Shown here: piece by piece, positions 1-5,759 of the stretch | Position numbering within the stretch: the first letter of the stretch is position 1 | Layout of the letters: every line of letters starts with the position of its first letter | NCBI GenBank assembly: GCA_964463505.1 | Contig: CAYXDC010000106.1 | Location: forward strand, 1-7,063 | Reading direction: 5' to 3' | From: JAJZSS01 sp964463505 | GTDB taxonomy: Bacteria > Chloroflexota > Anaerolineae > Anaerolineales > UBA4823 | DNA: 7,063 bases | Program-made: the position numbers and the translations under genes | The notes under the pieces: generated by a model | The model's database searches: none | What the model saw: only the letters and a program-made list of their open reading frames with translations | Told to the model about the DNA's origin: nothing

Positions 1-19
1 CAAAATGTGAAAAATATGC

Positions 20-48
20 TTGACATGCGCCATTATTAATGCTATTTT
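20..48 (+). promoter_or_regulatory. Sigma-70-type promoter for the regulator gene and probably the whole cluster
   Basis: A perfect -35 box TTGACA lies at 20-25. After a 17-base spacer comes TATTTT at 43-48, which matches four of the six bases of the -10 consensus. Transcription would start near 55, giving an untranslated leader of about 45 bases before the regulator ATG at 100. The surrounding sequence is AT-rich, as expected for a promoter. No other convincing promoter is seen before the importer genes, so this one may drive the whole plus-strand cluster. Assignment is by eye from consensus; the true start is not known. Confidence 0.6.
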
Positions 49-61
49 AATATCTGATATT
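49..61. promoter_or_regulatory. Palindrome over the expected start site, candidate operator
   Basis: AATATC-T-GATATT is a perfect 6-base inverted repeat around one central base. It sits directly behind the -10 box and covers the predicted transcription start. A dimer bound here would block RNA polymerase, so autoregulation by the GntR-type protein encoded just downstream is the simplest reading. It does not resemble the TGGT-N3-ACCA type of FadR-family site, but the regulator's recognition helix is also atypical. The role is inferred from position only. Confidence 0.4.
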
Positions 62-99
62 CTGAATACAAGATAACCCCCTACGGAGTACAGTTCCAG

Positions 100-786
100 A
101 TGAGCCCGGTGTATTGGCGGATTTCAGTTGCTGAAGGTGTCGCTGAAGAGCTGCGCAGTATGATCCTTACTGGACGTCTCAAGCCGGGTGATTTCCTCGA
201 GCCACAAAAAGCGCTGGCTGAGCGCTTTGGTGTTGGACTATCCAGTGTTCGGGAAGCGATTAAGCTCCTTTCAGCCGTAGGGCTGGTCGAATCGCACCCC
301 GGGAAAGGTACCTGGGTGCGCGAGACCGCGCTAAGCACCCTTTTCTCTCCCGATGAAGTAAAAGGCCGGTTGGGAGCCCTAAATGCACGCCAGGTATATG
401 AAGCACGCATGGTTGTTGAAGCAGCCCTCACTCGTTTTGCTGCTGAACGTGCAACTCCCGATGATGTACGTTCAATCTGGAGAGCCTTTGAAGATACGAA
501 AACTGCTGTGGATGATGATGCCTTTCTACAGGCTGATCTGGAATTTCACCTGGCTATTGCCCGCGCCGGGCACAACACCCTGCTGGAGGAGTTCTACCAT
601 CTTTCACGCCGGCTGCTCACCGAGGTCATTATCGAGGTGATCAAACTCCCCCACGTTAAAGAAGAATCTATACCCCTGCAAGAAGATATTGCCCGAGCGA
701 TTGCCGATCATAATGTTGAACAGGCTGTAGAAGCTGAGCTAGCTCACATACATTATGTTGACCGAATGTTGACGAAGTATACTTAG
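100..786 (+). CDS. GntR-family transcriptional regulator, FadR subfamily (FCD domain)
   Basis: A 228-residue cytoplasmic DNA-binding regulator of normal length for the FadR subfamily. Residues about 10-73 form the GntR winged helix-turn-helix: the conserved core includes PGD (29-31), LAERFGV (39-45), VREAIKLL (50-57) and the wing motif HPGKGTWV (66-73). Residues about 95-222 form the all-helical FCD ligand-binding domain with DLEFHLAIARAGHN at 146-159. FCD proteins usually bind a metal with one Asp and three His. Asp146, His150 and His216 are present, but the middle His position appears to be Gln194. In the recognition helix the usual Arg of the GVSRT-type motif is Leu47. The ATG at 100 follows GGAG at 85-88, 11 bases upstream, and gives a standard N-terminus. 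It precedes the importer genes on the same strand by 96 bases, so it likely controls them, with sugar acid, carboxylate or a related metabolite as effector (inference from the family). Confidence 0.92.
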   Translation: MSPVYWRISVAEGVAEELRSMILTGRLKPGDFLEPQKALAERFGVGLSSVREAIKLLSAVGLVESHPGKGTWVRETALSTLFSPDEVKGRLGALNARQVYEARMVVEAALTRFAAERATPDDVRSIWRAFEDTKTAVDDDAFLQADLEFHLAIARAGHNTLLEEFYHLSRRLLTEVIIEVIKLPHVKEESIPLQEDIARAIADHNVEQAVEAELAHIHYVDRMLTKYT

Positions 787-791
787 GCCTT

Positions 792-819
792 TTGGACGCC
801 TGTGTAAGCGCCCTATATA
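792..819 (+). promoter_or_regulatory. Weak possible second promoter ahead of the binding-protein gene
   Basis: TTGGAC (792-797) and TATATA (814-819) are separated by 16 bases in the gap after the regulator. The -35 match is poor (three of six). A separate promoter here would allow the highly needed binding protein to be made in excess over the regulator, which is common for importers, but the sequence support is slight. Confidence 0.2.
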
Positions 820-830
820 TCCAAGTCGCC

Positions 831-846
831 TTGTCGATAACAATCG
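831..846. promoter_or_regulatory. Small nested inverted repeats, possible second regulator site
   Basis: Two overlapping dyads lie between the weak promoter and the ribosome binding site: TTGT-N5-ACAA (831-843) and CGAT-N4-ATCG (835-846). Their position would suit repression or roadblock control of the binding-protein gene. The half-sites are only four bases long and differ from the palindrome at 49-61, so this may be chance. Confidence 0.18.
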
Positions 847-882
847 GAAGGGGATCCATCAATTTTTTCAAGGAGATAGGTC

Positions 883-2205
883 ATGAAACATAAGCTGTTT
901 TCCACTATTCTAGCAATTGTTTTGCTCCTGACACTGCTATCTGGCTGCGCTCAAACCGCTTCACCACCAGCTACAACCCAAACTGATCAGGCTGAACAAC
1001 CGACCGCTCAGCAAGTCGAAGAAGAAGCTAAAGTGCTCAAGTTAGGTGTACTGGCGCCTTTCACAGGACCAAGTTCACGGGTCGGTGAAGAGTTTCAAGG
1101 CGCAGTCACCATGGCATTTGACAAGGTCAACTGGGAGATATGTGGCTACAAGATTGAGCCGTTCTGGATTGATGGTGAATCGGATCCCGAGAAGGCTACC
1201 CGTGCCTACGAAGCAGCTGTGACCCGTGACAAGATCCAGGTCGGCTTGCTCAACTGGGATGCCTCGGAGGTGATATCGGTCATGGAGCTGGCAGCCAAGT
1301 ACAAAATCCCGCACTTTTTTGCCATGGGTACCAGCGAGGATATCGATATCCGCTTCAACTCAGATCCCAAGTATGGTTATTGGATGGGCAAAGGCTGGCC
1401 TACCCCCTCCAAGCTGACTATTAACTACGTAACCGCTGTGGAAGATGCCATTGCCAATGGTTTATGGTCGCCAGCAGCCAAGCAGGTTGTCCTGTATGGC
1501 AATGATGACGAGTGGAGCCGTGGTTTTACCAAGGCTATTGGTAAGCAACTCCAGGATGCTGGTTGGGAGATTGTCGGGGAGGAATATGTTCCCGTAGGCG
1601 AGACCGACTTTTATCCTATGCTCACCAAAATCAAATCCCTGAATGCCCCCCTCATGGCCGGAACCATGGATGATGCCGCCGGCTTCCCCGCAATGATTAA
1701 GCAGGCGCGTGAAGTTGGGATTGAAAGCCTGATCATTGCCGATGGTCTCGGCTGGGTTGGCGAATGGTATAACATGACCGGAGAAGCTGCTGATTTTGTC
1801 ATTGACCAAATCCCTGGCTGGACGACACCTGAAGCAATCGCTTTCAGAGATGAGTTCACCGCACGCTGGGGCATCGAACCCAGCCCATCTTCAGCAGGAT
1901 TGGCTTATGACGAGACAAATTTCTTCATCAAAGTCCTCCAAGAAACCTGTAATGATAAAGGCGATCTCAGCAGCGAATTAATTTTCCAGACCGGTCAGGA
2001 AAAGATGTGGACCGGACAGCTCACTTACACAGATGGCATTTTGATGTCGGAATATAAATTCAGCCCTGATACCTTACCCGATATGCTGGTTGGTAAGGGA
2101 GCGTTTGTGTTTCCGGTCATCCAGTACTTTGGCGGGGTGGGAAAAACCGTCTGGCCTGATGAGATCAAAGAGCAGGAAGTGCAGATTCCTGAATATGCCA
2201 AGTAG
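883..2205 (+). CDS. Lipoprotein substrate-binding protein of a HAAT-type ABC importer
   Basis: A 440-residue extracytoplasmic receptor of the LivJ/LivK-like family (Peripla_BP_6 type), which captures solute for the membrane complex encoded next to it. Residues 1-21 are a lipoprotein signal: Lys at 2 and 4, a hydrophobic core, then lipobox LSGC with Cys22 as the lipid anchor. A Thr/Gln/Ala/Pro/Glu-rich linker (about 23-48) leads to the first lobe, starting KLGVLAPFTGPSS (53-65). Later family landmarks are KIPHFF (141-146), the lobe-two strand QVVLYGNDDEW (201-211) and DFYPMLTKIKS (242-252). Compared with E. coli LIV-binding protein, the amino-acid-gripping positions look changed (Asn124-Trp125-Asp126 at the serine-rich motif, Met262-Asp263 at the Tyr, Asp287 at the Glu; Thr150 retained), so the ligand may not be a branched-chain amino acid. 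The start is well supported by AAGGAG at 870-875, seven bases before ATG. The LivG gene starts five bases after the stop. Confidence 0.92.
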   Translation: MKHKLFSTILAIVLLLTLLSGCAQTASPPATTQTDQAEQPTAQQVEEEAKVLKLGVLAPFTGPSSRVGEEFQGAVTMAFDKVNWEICGYKIEPFWIDGESDPEKATRAYEAAVTRDKIQVGLLNWDASEVISVMELAAKYKIPHFFAMGTSEDIDIRFNSDPKYGYWMGKGWPTPSKLTINYVTAVEDAIANGLWSPAAKQVVLYGNDDEWSRGFTKAIGKQLQDAGWEIVGEEYVPVGETDFYPMLTKIKSLNAPLMAGTMDDAAGFPAMIKQAREVGIESLIIADGLGWVGEWYNMTGEAADFVIDQIPGWTTPEAIAFRDEFTARWGIEPSPSSAGLAYDETNFFIKVLQETCNDKGDLSSELIFQTGQEKMWTGQLTYTDGILMSEYKFSPDTLPDMLVGKGAFVFPVIQYFGGVGKTVWPDEIKEQEVQIPEYAK

Positions 2206-2210
2206 ATATT

Positions 2211-2963
2211 ATGTTGCTTGAGATTGAAGGCGTCACCAAGAAGTTTGGCGGCCTGACCGCTCTGGATCAGGTAAACCTTCAGGTCGAAGAGGGCGAAATT
2301 GTCGGCGTGATCGGTCCCAATGGCGCTGGCAAGAGTACTCTGCTGAATATAATTGCAGGGGTGTACCGCCCAACAATTGGGAGTGTACGCTTTCAAGGTG
2401 AGAAGATATCTGGTTTGAGTCCAGATCGCATTTGCCAGCGGGGGATCGCCCGTACTTTTCAGATCCCCCGCCCTTTTTCACGCATGAGTGTTTTAGAGAA
2501 TATCCTGGTAGCCACCAGTTTTGGGATGCATAGAGCTGGTTCTGGCAAACAATCCAAGCAAGTCACTGTCCAACAAGCAGCTTTAGAGGCATTGGAATTT
2601 GCTGCTTTTCCTTTGCCGGTTGAAACGCCGGCGTCATCCCTGAATACAGCCCAATTGCGCCGCCTGGATCTGGCTCGGGCATTGGCTATCCACCCGCGGC
2701 TGTTGCTCCTCGATGAAACTGCCGCAGGACTGACTCCCACTGAGCTCACTGAGTTACAGCGTCTAATCTTCAAAATCCGCGACCAGGGTACCACTGTTTT
2801 GATCGTGGAGCACCTGATGCGCCTGATCATGCAATTGTGTGACCGCATCATGGTTCTCCAGTACGGAGTGAAAATTGCTGAGGGTTCCCCAGTTCAGATT
2901 GCTGGGGATGAAAAAGTGGCAGTCGCCTATCTGGGTGGAGATCAGCTGCTTACCGAAGCCTGA
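2211..2963 (+). CDS. livG: LivG-type ABC importer ATPase subunit
   Basis: A 250-residue cytoplasmic ATPase that powers import with the LivF partner. Walker A is GPNGAGKST (35-43, Lys41). The Q-loop is RTFQIPRPFS (81-90, Gln84), the Walker B LLLLDE (164-169, catalytic Glu169), and the switch His is His201 in VEHLM. The extended region around 94-140 and length are typical of LivG. The ABC signature, normally LSGGQ-like, reads LNTAQ (144-148), losing the Ser and the second Gly; the following RRLDLARALA is intact. I recall LivG-like paralogues with a similarly degenerate signature (of the LTLAQ kind), so this may mark a subfamily. The D-loop is also altered (AGLTP at 172-176). The ATG lies five bases after the binding-protein stop and has no clear ribosome binding site, which suggests translational coupling. 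Confidence 0.93.
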   Translation: MLLEIEGVTKKFGGLTALDQVNLQVEEGEIVGVIGPNGAGKSTLLNIIAGVYRPTIGSVRFQGEKISGLSPDRICQRGIARTFQIPRPFSRMSVLENILVATSFGMHRAGSGKQSKQVTVQQAALEALEFAAFPLPVETPASSLNTAQLRRLDLARALAIHPRLLLLDETAAGLTPTELTELQRLIFKIRDQGTTVLIVEHLMRLIMQLCDRIMVLQYGVKIAEGSPVQIAGDEKVAVAYLGGDQLLTEA

Positions 2964-2977
2964 ACCAACTCATTGAT

Positions 2978-3020
2978 CCACGCTCACCCACCAATTCGAT
3001 GGGTTGTGGAGGTGAGCTGG
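2978..3020 (+). promoter_or_regulatory. Hairpin in the livG-livF gap
   Basis: GCTCACC (2982-2988) pairs perfectly with GGTGAGC (3011-3017), and CCA (2978-2980) with TGG (3018-3020) extends the stem past one bulged C. A weaker inner stem (ACC 2990-2992 with GGT 3002-3004) can close the loop. No T-run follows, so it is not an intrinsic terminator. It contains the strong Shine-Dalgarno-like GGAGGTGA at 3008-3015 in its right arm and ends 10 bases before the LivF ribosome binding site. It could stabilise or punctuate the transcript, or modulate initiation. The pairing is seen; the role is inferred. Confidence 0.45.
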
Positions 3021-3025
3021 TGGAA

Positions 3026-3091
3026 ATGTTGAGGAGTCACTATTGCTATCAGTCACGAATCTCCAGGCTGGATATGGTCAGCTCCAGGTGA
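3026..3091 (+). CDS. Possible 21-codon overlapping leader ORF ahead of LivF
   Basis: An ATG at 3026 is preceded by GGAGGTGA (3008-3015), a near-perfect match to the 16S rRNA tail at 10-base spacing. The frame runs 21 codons to TGA at 3089-3091 and overlaps the start of LivF in a different frame. The peptide (begins MLRSHYCYQ) resembles nothing I know. Its start signal is better than that of LivF itself (TTG), so ribosomes may initiate here and affect LivF translation. The alternative is that the sequence is a fossil start region of no effect. The peptide itself is probably not functional. Confidence 0.2.
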   Translation: MLRSHYCYQSRISRLDMVSSR

Positions 3092-3750
3092 TATGGGACC
3101 TTTCGCTGGTTGTCGAACAGGGTGAGTTTGTAGCCTTGATCGGAGCCAATGGTGCAGGCAAGACCACAACCCTGCGTGCTATTGCCGGGTTGATCCCGAA
3201 GCAGAGTGGCAATGTGACTTTCATGGGCCAGCCTATAACCGGCCTGGCGCCCCATATGATCAGCCGCGCAGGGTTGGTATTCATTACTGAGGAGCTCAAC
3301 CTGTTTGAAGCCATGACTGTGGGAGATAATTTGCTATTGGGAGCTTATAGCACTGCCGATAAAAAAAAGACCAACCAAAATCTGGAGCTGGTCTTCGATC
3401 TGTTTCCAATCTTGAAGGACCGTCAAAAACAACTTGCAGGCACACTCAGTGGCGGTGAGCGGCGCATGCTTGCAATTGGGCGCGGTATGATGGCGGATCC
3501 GCGCCTGTTAATGGTGGATGAACCATCTCTGGGTTTAGCACCAAGAGTTGTGATCGACGTGTTCAAAGCCCTGAAAGCCTTACATAAAATTGGAGTCACT
3601 CTGTTATTGGTTGAACAGAATGTCAACCTCACGTTGCAGATCGCTGATAAGGCTTATGTGATGGAGCAAGGCAGGATCATACTGGAGGGTGGCAGCGCCG
3701 AATTGCTAAAGAATGAATATCTGAGTGAATCCTATCTGGGGCTGCGTTAA
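3043..3750 (+). CDS. livF: LivF-type ABC importer ATPase subunit
   Basis: A 235-residue cytoplasmic ATPase, the second nucleotide-binding subunit of the importer, of usual LivF length. Walker A is GANGAGKTT (34-42, Lys40), the signature is canonical LSGGE (135-139), Walker B is LLMVDE (155-160, Glu160), and the segment VEQN (190-193) carries the Gln at the switch position that is typical for LivF. The Q-loop region reads ITEELNLFEAMTV (81-93) where the family commonly has a PEGR-type sequence. The start is TTG at 3043: GAGGAG at 3031-3036 sits six bases upstream, the resulting N-terminus (MLSVTNLQAGYG) is family-like, and no ATG is available in frame. With LivG carrying a degenerate signature, this subunit supplies the one standard signature of the pair. 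Confidence 0.93.
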   Translation: MLSVTNLQAGYGQLQVIWDLSLVVEQGEFVALIGANGAGKTTTLRAIAGLIPKQSGNVTFMGQPITGLAPHMISRAGLVFITEELNLFEAMTVGDNLLLGAYSTADKKKTNQNLELVFDLFPILKDRQKQLAGTLSGGERRMLAIGRGMMADPRLLMVDEPSLGLAPRVVIDVFKALKALHKIGVTLLLVEQNVNLTLQIADKAYVMEQGRIILEGGSAELLKNEYLSESYLGLR

Positions 3751-3774
3751 GGTGCTAACGGAGTGAAGTAACCT

Positions 3775-4671
3775 ATGGATCCATCTACCACTGCCAATTT
3801 ACTGCTAACAGGTTTGCTGCGCGGCGGTTTGTATGCATTAATGGCCGTTGGACTGGCGCTGGTTTTCGGCGTCATGAACATCTGCCACTTTGCGCATGGC
3901 GAATACTATGTGTTAGGCGCCTATGCCGCATATTTTGCTTACGTTACTTATGGACTGGATCCGATTGCCTCTATCATCATCGCTGCTATGCTCAGTTTCC
4001 TGGCTGGAGTTGTCACTGATAAGCTGCTTTTCAGTCCTTTACGTAAGCGCTCAAAAGGTGACTGGGTAGTTAATGCATTTTTACTGACCGCTGGTCTCTC
4101 GGTTGTTCTGCAAAACGTCTACCGGCAGGTTTTTGGTATGCGCTATCGCGGCATCACGCAGTACTGGAACGCTTCAATCAAACTGTTGGGGATGAATGTC
4201 TCAGCTGACAGGGTGATAGCGTTCTGCATAGCTTTGCTGGCTATTGCAGCCTTGTGGGTCTTCCTCCAGAAAACTCGCCCAGGCAGGGCTATCAGAGCTG
4301 TATCTCAGGATGAACAGGGCGCTGTGCTGCTTGGTATCAACCTGGATAGCATCCACACCTTGACCTTTGCCTTGGGGAGTATGCTGGCGGGCTTGGGAGG
4401 CGCCAGTTTGCTTTCACTCAGCCCAGCTTATCCTTTTGGAGGGAATAAGCCGCTCATCGCTTCGTGGTTTGTAGTCACTATAGCTGGTCTGGGCAATGTG
4501 CAGGGAGCCATCATCGGCGGTTTGATTGTAGGATTGTTTGAGAGCGTTTCATATTTCTATCTTGGTCAAGGTTGGCAGGATGTTGCCAGTCTTGGCTTGC
4601 TAATATTGCTTTTGCTTTTTAAACCCACTGGTTTGTTTGGCACACAGATCAAGAGTGTTTGGGAGCGCTAA
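3775..4671 (+). CDS. livH: LivH-type inner-membrane permease of the ABC importer
   Basis: A 298-residue polytopic membrane protein forming half of the translocation channel. It is slightly shorter than E. coli LivH. The N-terminal block GLLRGGLYALMAVGLALVFG (13-32) followed by NICHFAHGEYYVLGAYAAY (35-53) is the LivH hallmark. Further hydrophobic segments lie at about 62-80, 98-113, 146-164, 193-215, 228-255 and 266-282. The cytoplasmic coupling loop that meets the ATPases is GRAIRAVSQDEQGAVLLGIN (170-189). The C-terminus has the usual FKPTGLFG (282-289). The ATG at 3775 has GGAG at 3760-3763 and GAAG at 3765-3768 upstream. It lies 24 bases after livF, and the LivM start follows its stop by four bases, consistent with one transcript. 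Confidence 0.93.
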   Translation: MDPSTTANLLLTGLLRGGLYALMAVGLALVFGVMNICHFAHGEYYVLGAYAAYFAYVTYGLDPIASIIIAAMLSFLAGVVTDKLLFSPLRKRSKGDWVVNAFLLTAGLSVVLQNVYRQVFGMRYRGITQYWNASIKLLGMNVSADRVIAFCIALLAIAALWVFLQKTRPGRAIRAVSQDEQGAVLLGINLDSIHTLTFALGSMLAGLGGASLLSLSPAYPFGGNKPLIASWFVVTIAGLGNVQGAIIGGLIVGLFESVSYFYLGQGWQDVASLGLLILLLLFKPTGLFGTQIKSVWER

Positions 4672-4675
4672 GCCT

Positions 4676-5695
4676 ATGCAACAATCCAGTGGGACTATTC
4701 AGACAGATCACACCCATAGTGCCCTACCACTAATAGAAAAACTCAAATCACTTGGGCTATCGCTACCGCTATTAATCTGCCTCACCCTGTTAGGTTTGGC
4801 TCCTCTCTTTATTCAGGATGAATATATTCTACGCTTGTTGGTAATCAGCCTGTATTTTGGCAGCCAGGCTTTAACCTTCGACTTCACTGGTGGATACATC
4901 AATGCCGTCAATTTCGGCTTTGCAGCTTTTGCGGGGCTGGGGGCTTATGCTGCAGCTTTGGTCGCGATCCACACAGGATTAGGCGCCTGGGCAGGCTTGC
5001 TGATGGGAGCCCTGATCACCGGACTGGTCGGTTTTTTTACTGGTCTGCTGACCCTGAGACTGCGGGGTATCTATGTCTCGCTGATGTCCTGGTTTGTAGG
5101 TATGACCCTGATGGCCCTGGCAACTGCTCTTGAGGATGTGACACGTGGGGCGCGCGGGCTGATAGTACCGCCGATTTATGAGAATGCTACTACCACGGTT
5201 TATTTTTATATTTTGTTTTGCATTTTCCTGGTAGTTTTTGTCATCCTGAGATTAATCATTCATTCCCGAATAGGGCTGGCCTTCCGAGCGATTGGCCAGA
5301 ATTTTGAGGCTGCTCAGGCCTCGGGGGTCAATCCTACCCGCTATAAACTGCTCAACTTTACCATTTCCAGTGCCTGCGCCGGATTATTTGGAGGTTTTTA
5401 TGCTCATTACGTAGGCATCATTACCCCTGATGTAATGAATATGGGTTACACCATGGAAATTATGGCGCTCGCGTTTATAGGAGGATCGGGTAGCTTATTG
5501 GGAGGAGTATTCGCAGCTTTCTTACTGATCCCGATATTTGATTCCCTCAAATACCTGATGGATTACCGCTTGATTCTGTATGGATTGTTACTCATCCTGG
5601 TGATGATTTTTTATCCTGCAGGTCTGGCTGGTTTATACCAAACGGTCATCCAAAAAATTAAACTGGCGATTAAAAAACAAAGGCCAGCATCATGA
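4676..5695 (+). CDS. livM: LivM-type inner-membrane permease of the ABC importer
   Basis: A 339-residue polytopic membrane protein forming the other half of the channel. I chose ATG 4676 because GGGAG (4661-4665) lies 10 bases upstream and the gene then begins four bases after the LivH stop. An in-frame ATG at 4637 would add 13 residues inside livH without a good ribosome site. After a polar N-terminus (1-22) come hydrophobic segments at about 27-45, 51-66, 77-99, 101-126, 130-150, 172-194, 225-246, 260-290 and 297-312. Family landmarks are GGYINAVNFGFAAFAGLGAYAAAL (split as 72-80 and 81-95), the coupling loop LAFRAIGQNFEAAQASGVNP (201-220) and GGSGSLLGGVFAAF (269-282). The C-terminus ends in a basic tail (KKQR). 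The stop overlaps an ATG (ATGA at 5692-5695). Confidence 0.92.
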   Translation: MQQSSGTIQTDHTHSALPLIEKLKSLGLSLPLLICLTLLGLAPLFIQDEYILRLLVISLYFGSQALTFDFTGGYINAVNFGFAAFAGLGAYAAALVAIHTGLGAWAGLLMGALITGLVGFFTGLLTLRLRGIYVSLMSWFVGMTLMALATALEDVTRGARGLIVPPIYENATTTVYFYILFCIFLVVFVILRLIIHSRIGLAFRAIGQNFEAAQASGVNPTRYKLLNFTISSACAGLFGGFYAHYVGIITPDVMNMGYTMEIMALAFIGGSGSLLGGVFAAFLLIPIFDSLKYLMDYRLILYGLLLILVMIFYPAGLAGLYQTVIQKIKLAIKKQRPAS

Positions 5696-5733
5696 AATCA
5701 TACCTTCCACCCAGTTTGCTTCGACGCGCTTAA
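5692..5733 (+). CDS. Possible 13-codon ORF coupled to the LivM stop
   Basis: ATG 5692 overlaps the LivM stop codon as ATGA, the classic coupling arrangement, and runs MKSYLPPSLLRRA to TAA at 5731-5733. It is in a different frame from the lactonase gene starting at 5760. It may be a short coupled ORF that keeps ribosomes moving toward the weak lactonase start, or a chance ATGA. No function is assigned. Confidence 0.15.
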   Translation: MKSYLPPSLLRRA

Positions 5734-5759
5734 CAGACCCATCTAAAGAAAAAAACCAA

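Noticed and set aside
1338..1351. Perfect 14-base palindrome GGATATCGATATCC sharing ATATC/GATAT half-sites with the 49-61 dyad
   Set aside because: It lies inside the binding-protein gene and follows from the codons of Asp-Ile-Asp-Ile. One such palindrome is not surprising in 7 kb, and its half-site spacing differs by one base from the promoter dyad.
2886..2908. Seven-base stem TCCCCAG/CTGGGGA with a 9-base loop near the end of LivG
   Set aside because: It lies inside the coding region in an ordinary protein segment with no T-run; likely chance.
4637..4675. Upstream in-frame ATG at 4637 that would lengthen LivM by 13 residues
   Set aside because: It lies inside livH without a convincing ribosome site, the extra residues are not family-like, and ATG 4676 has GGGAG at a workable distance.
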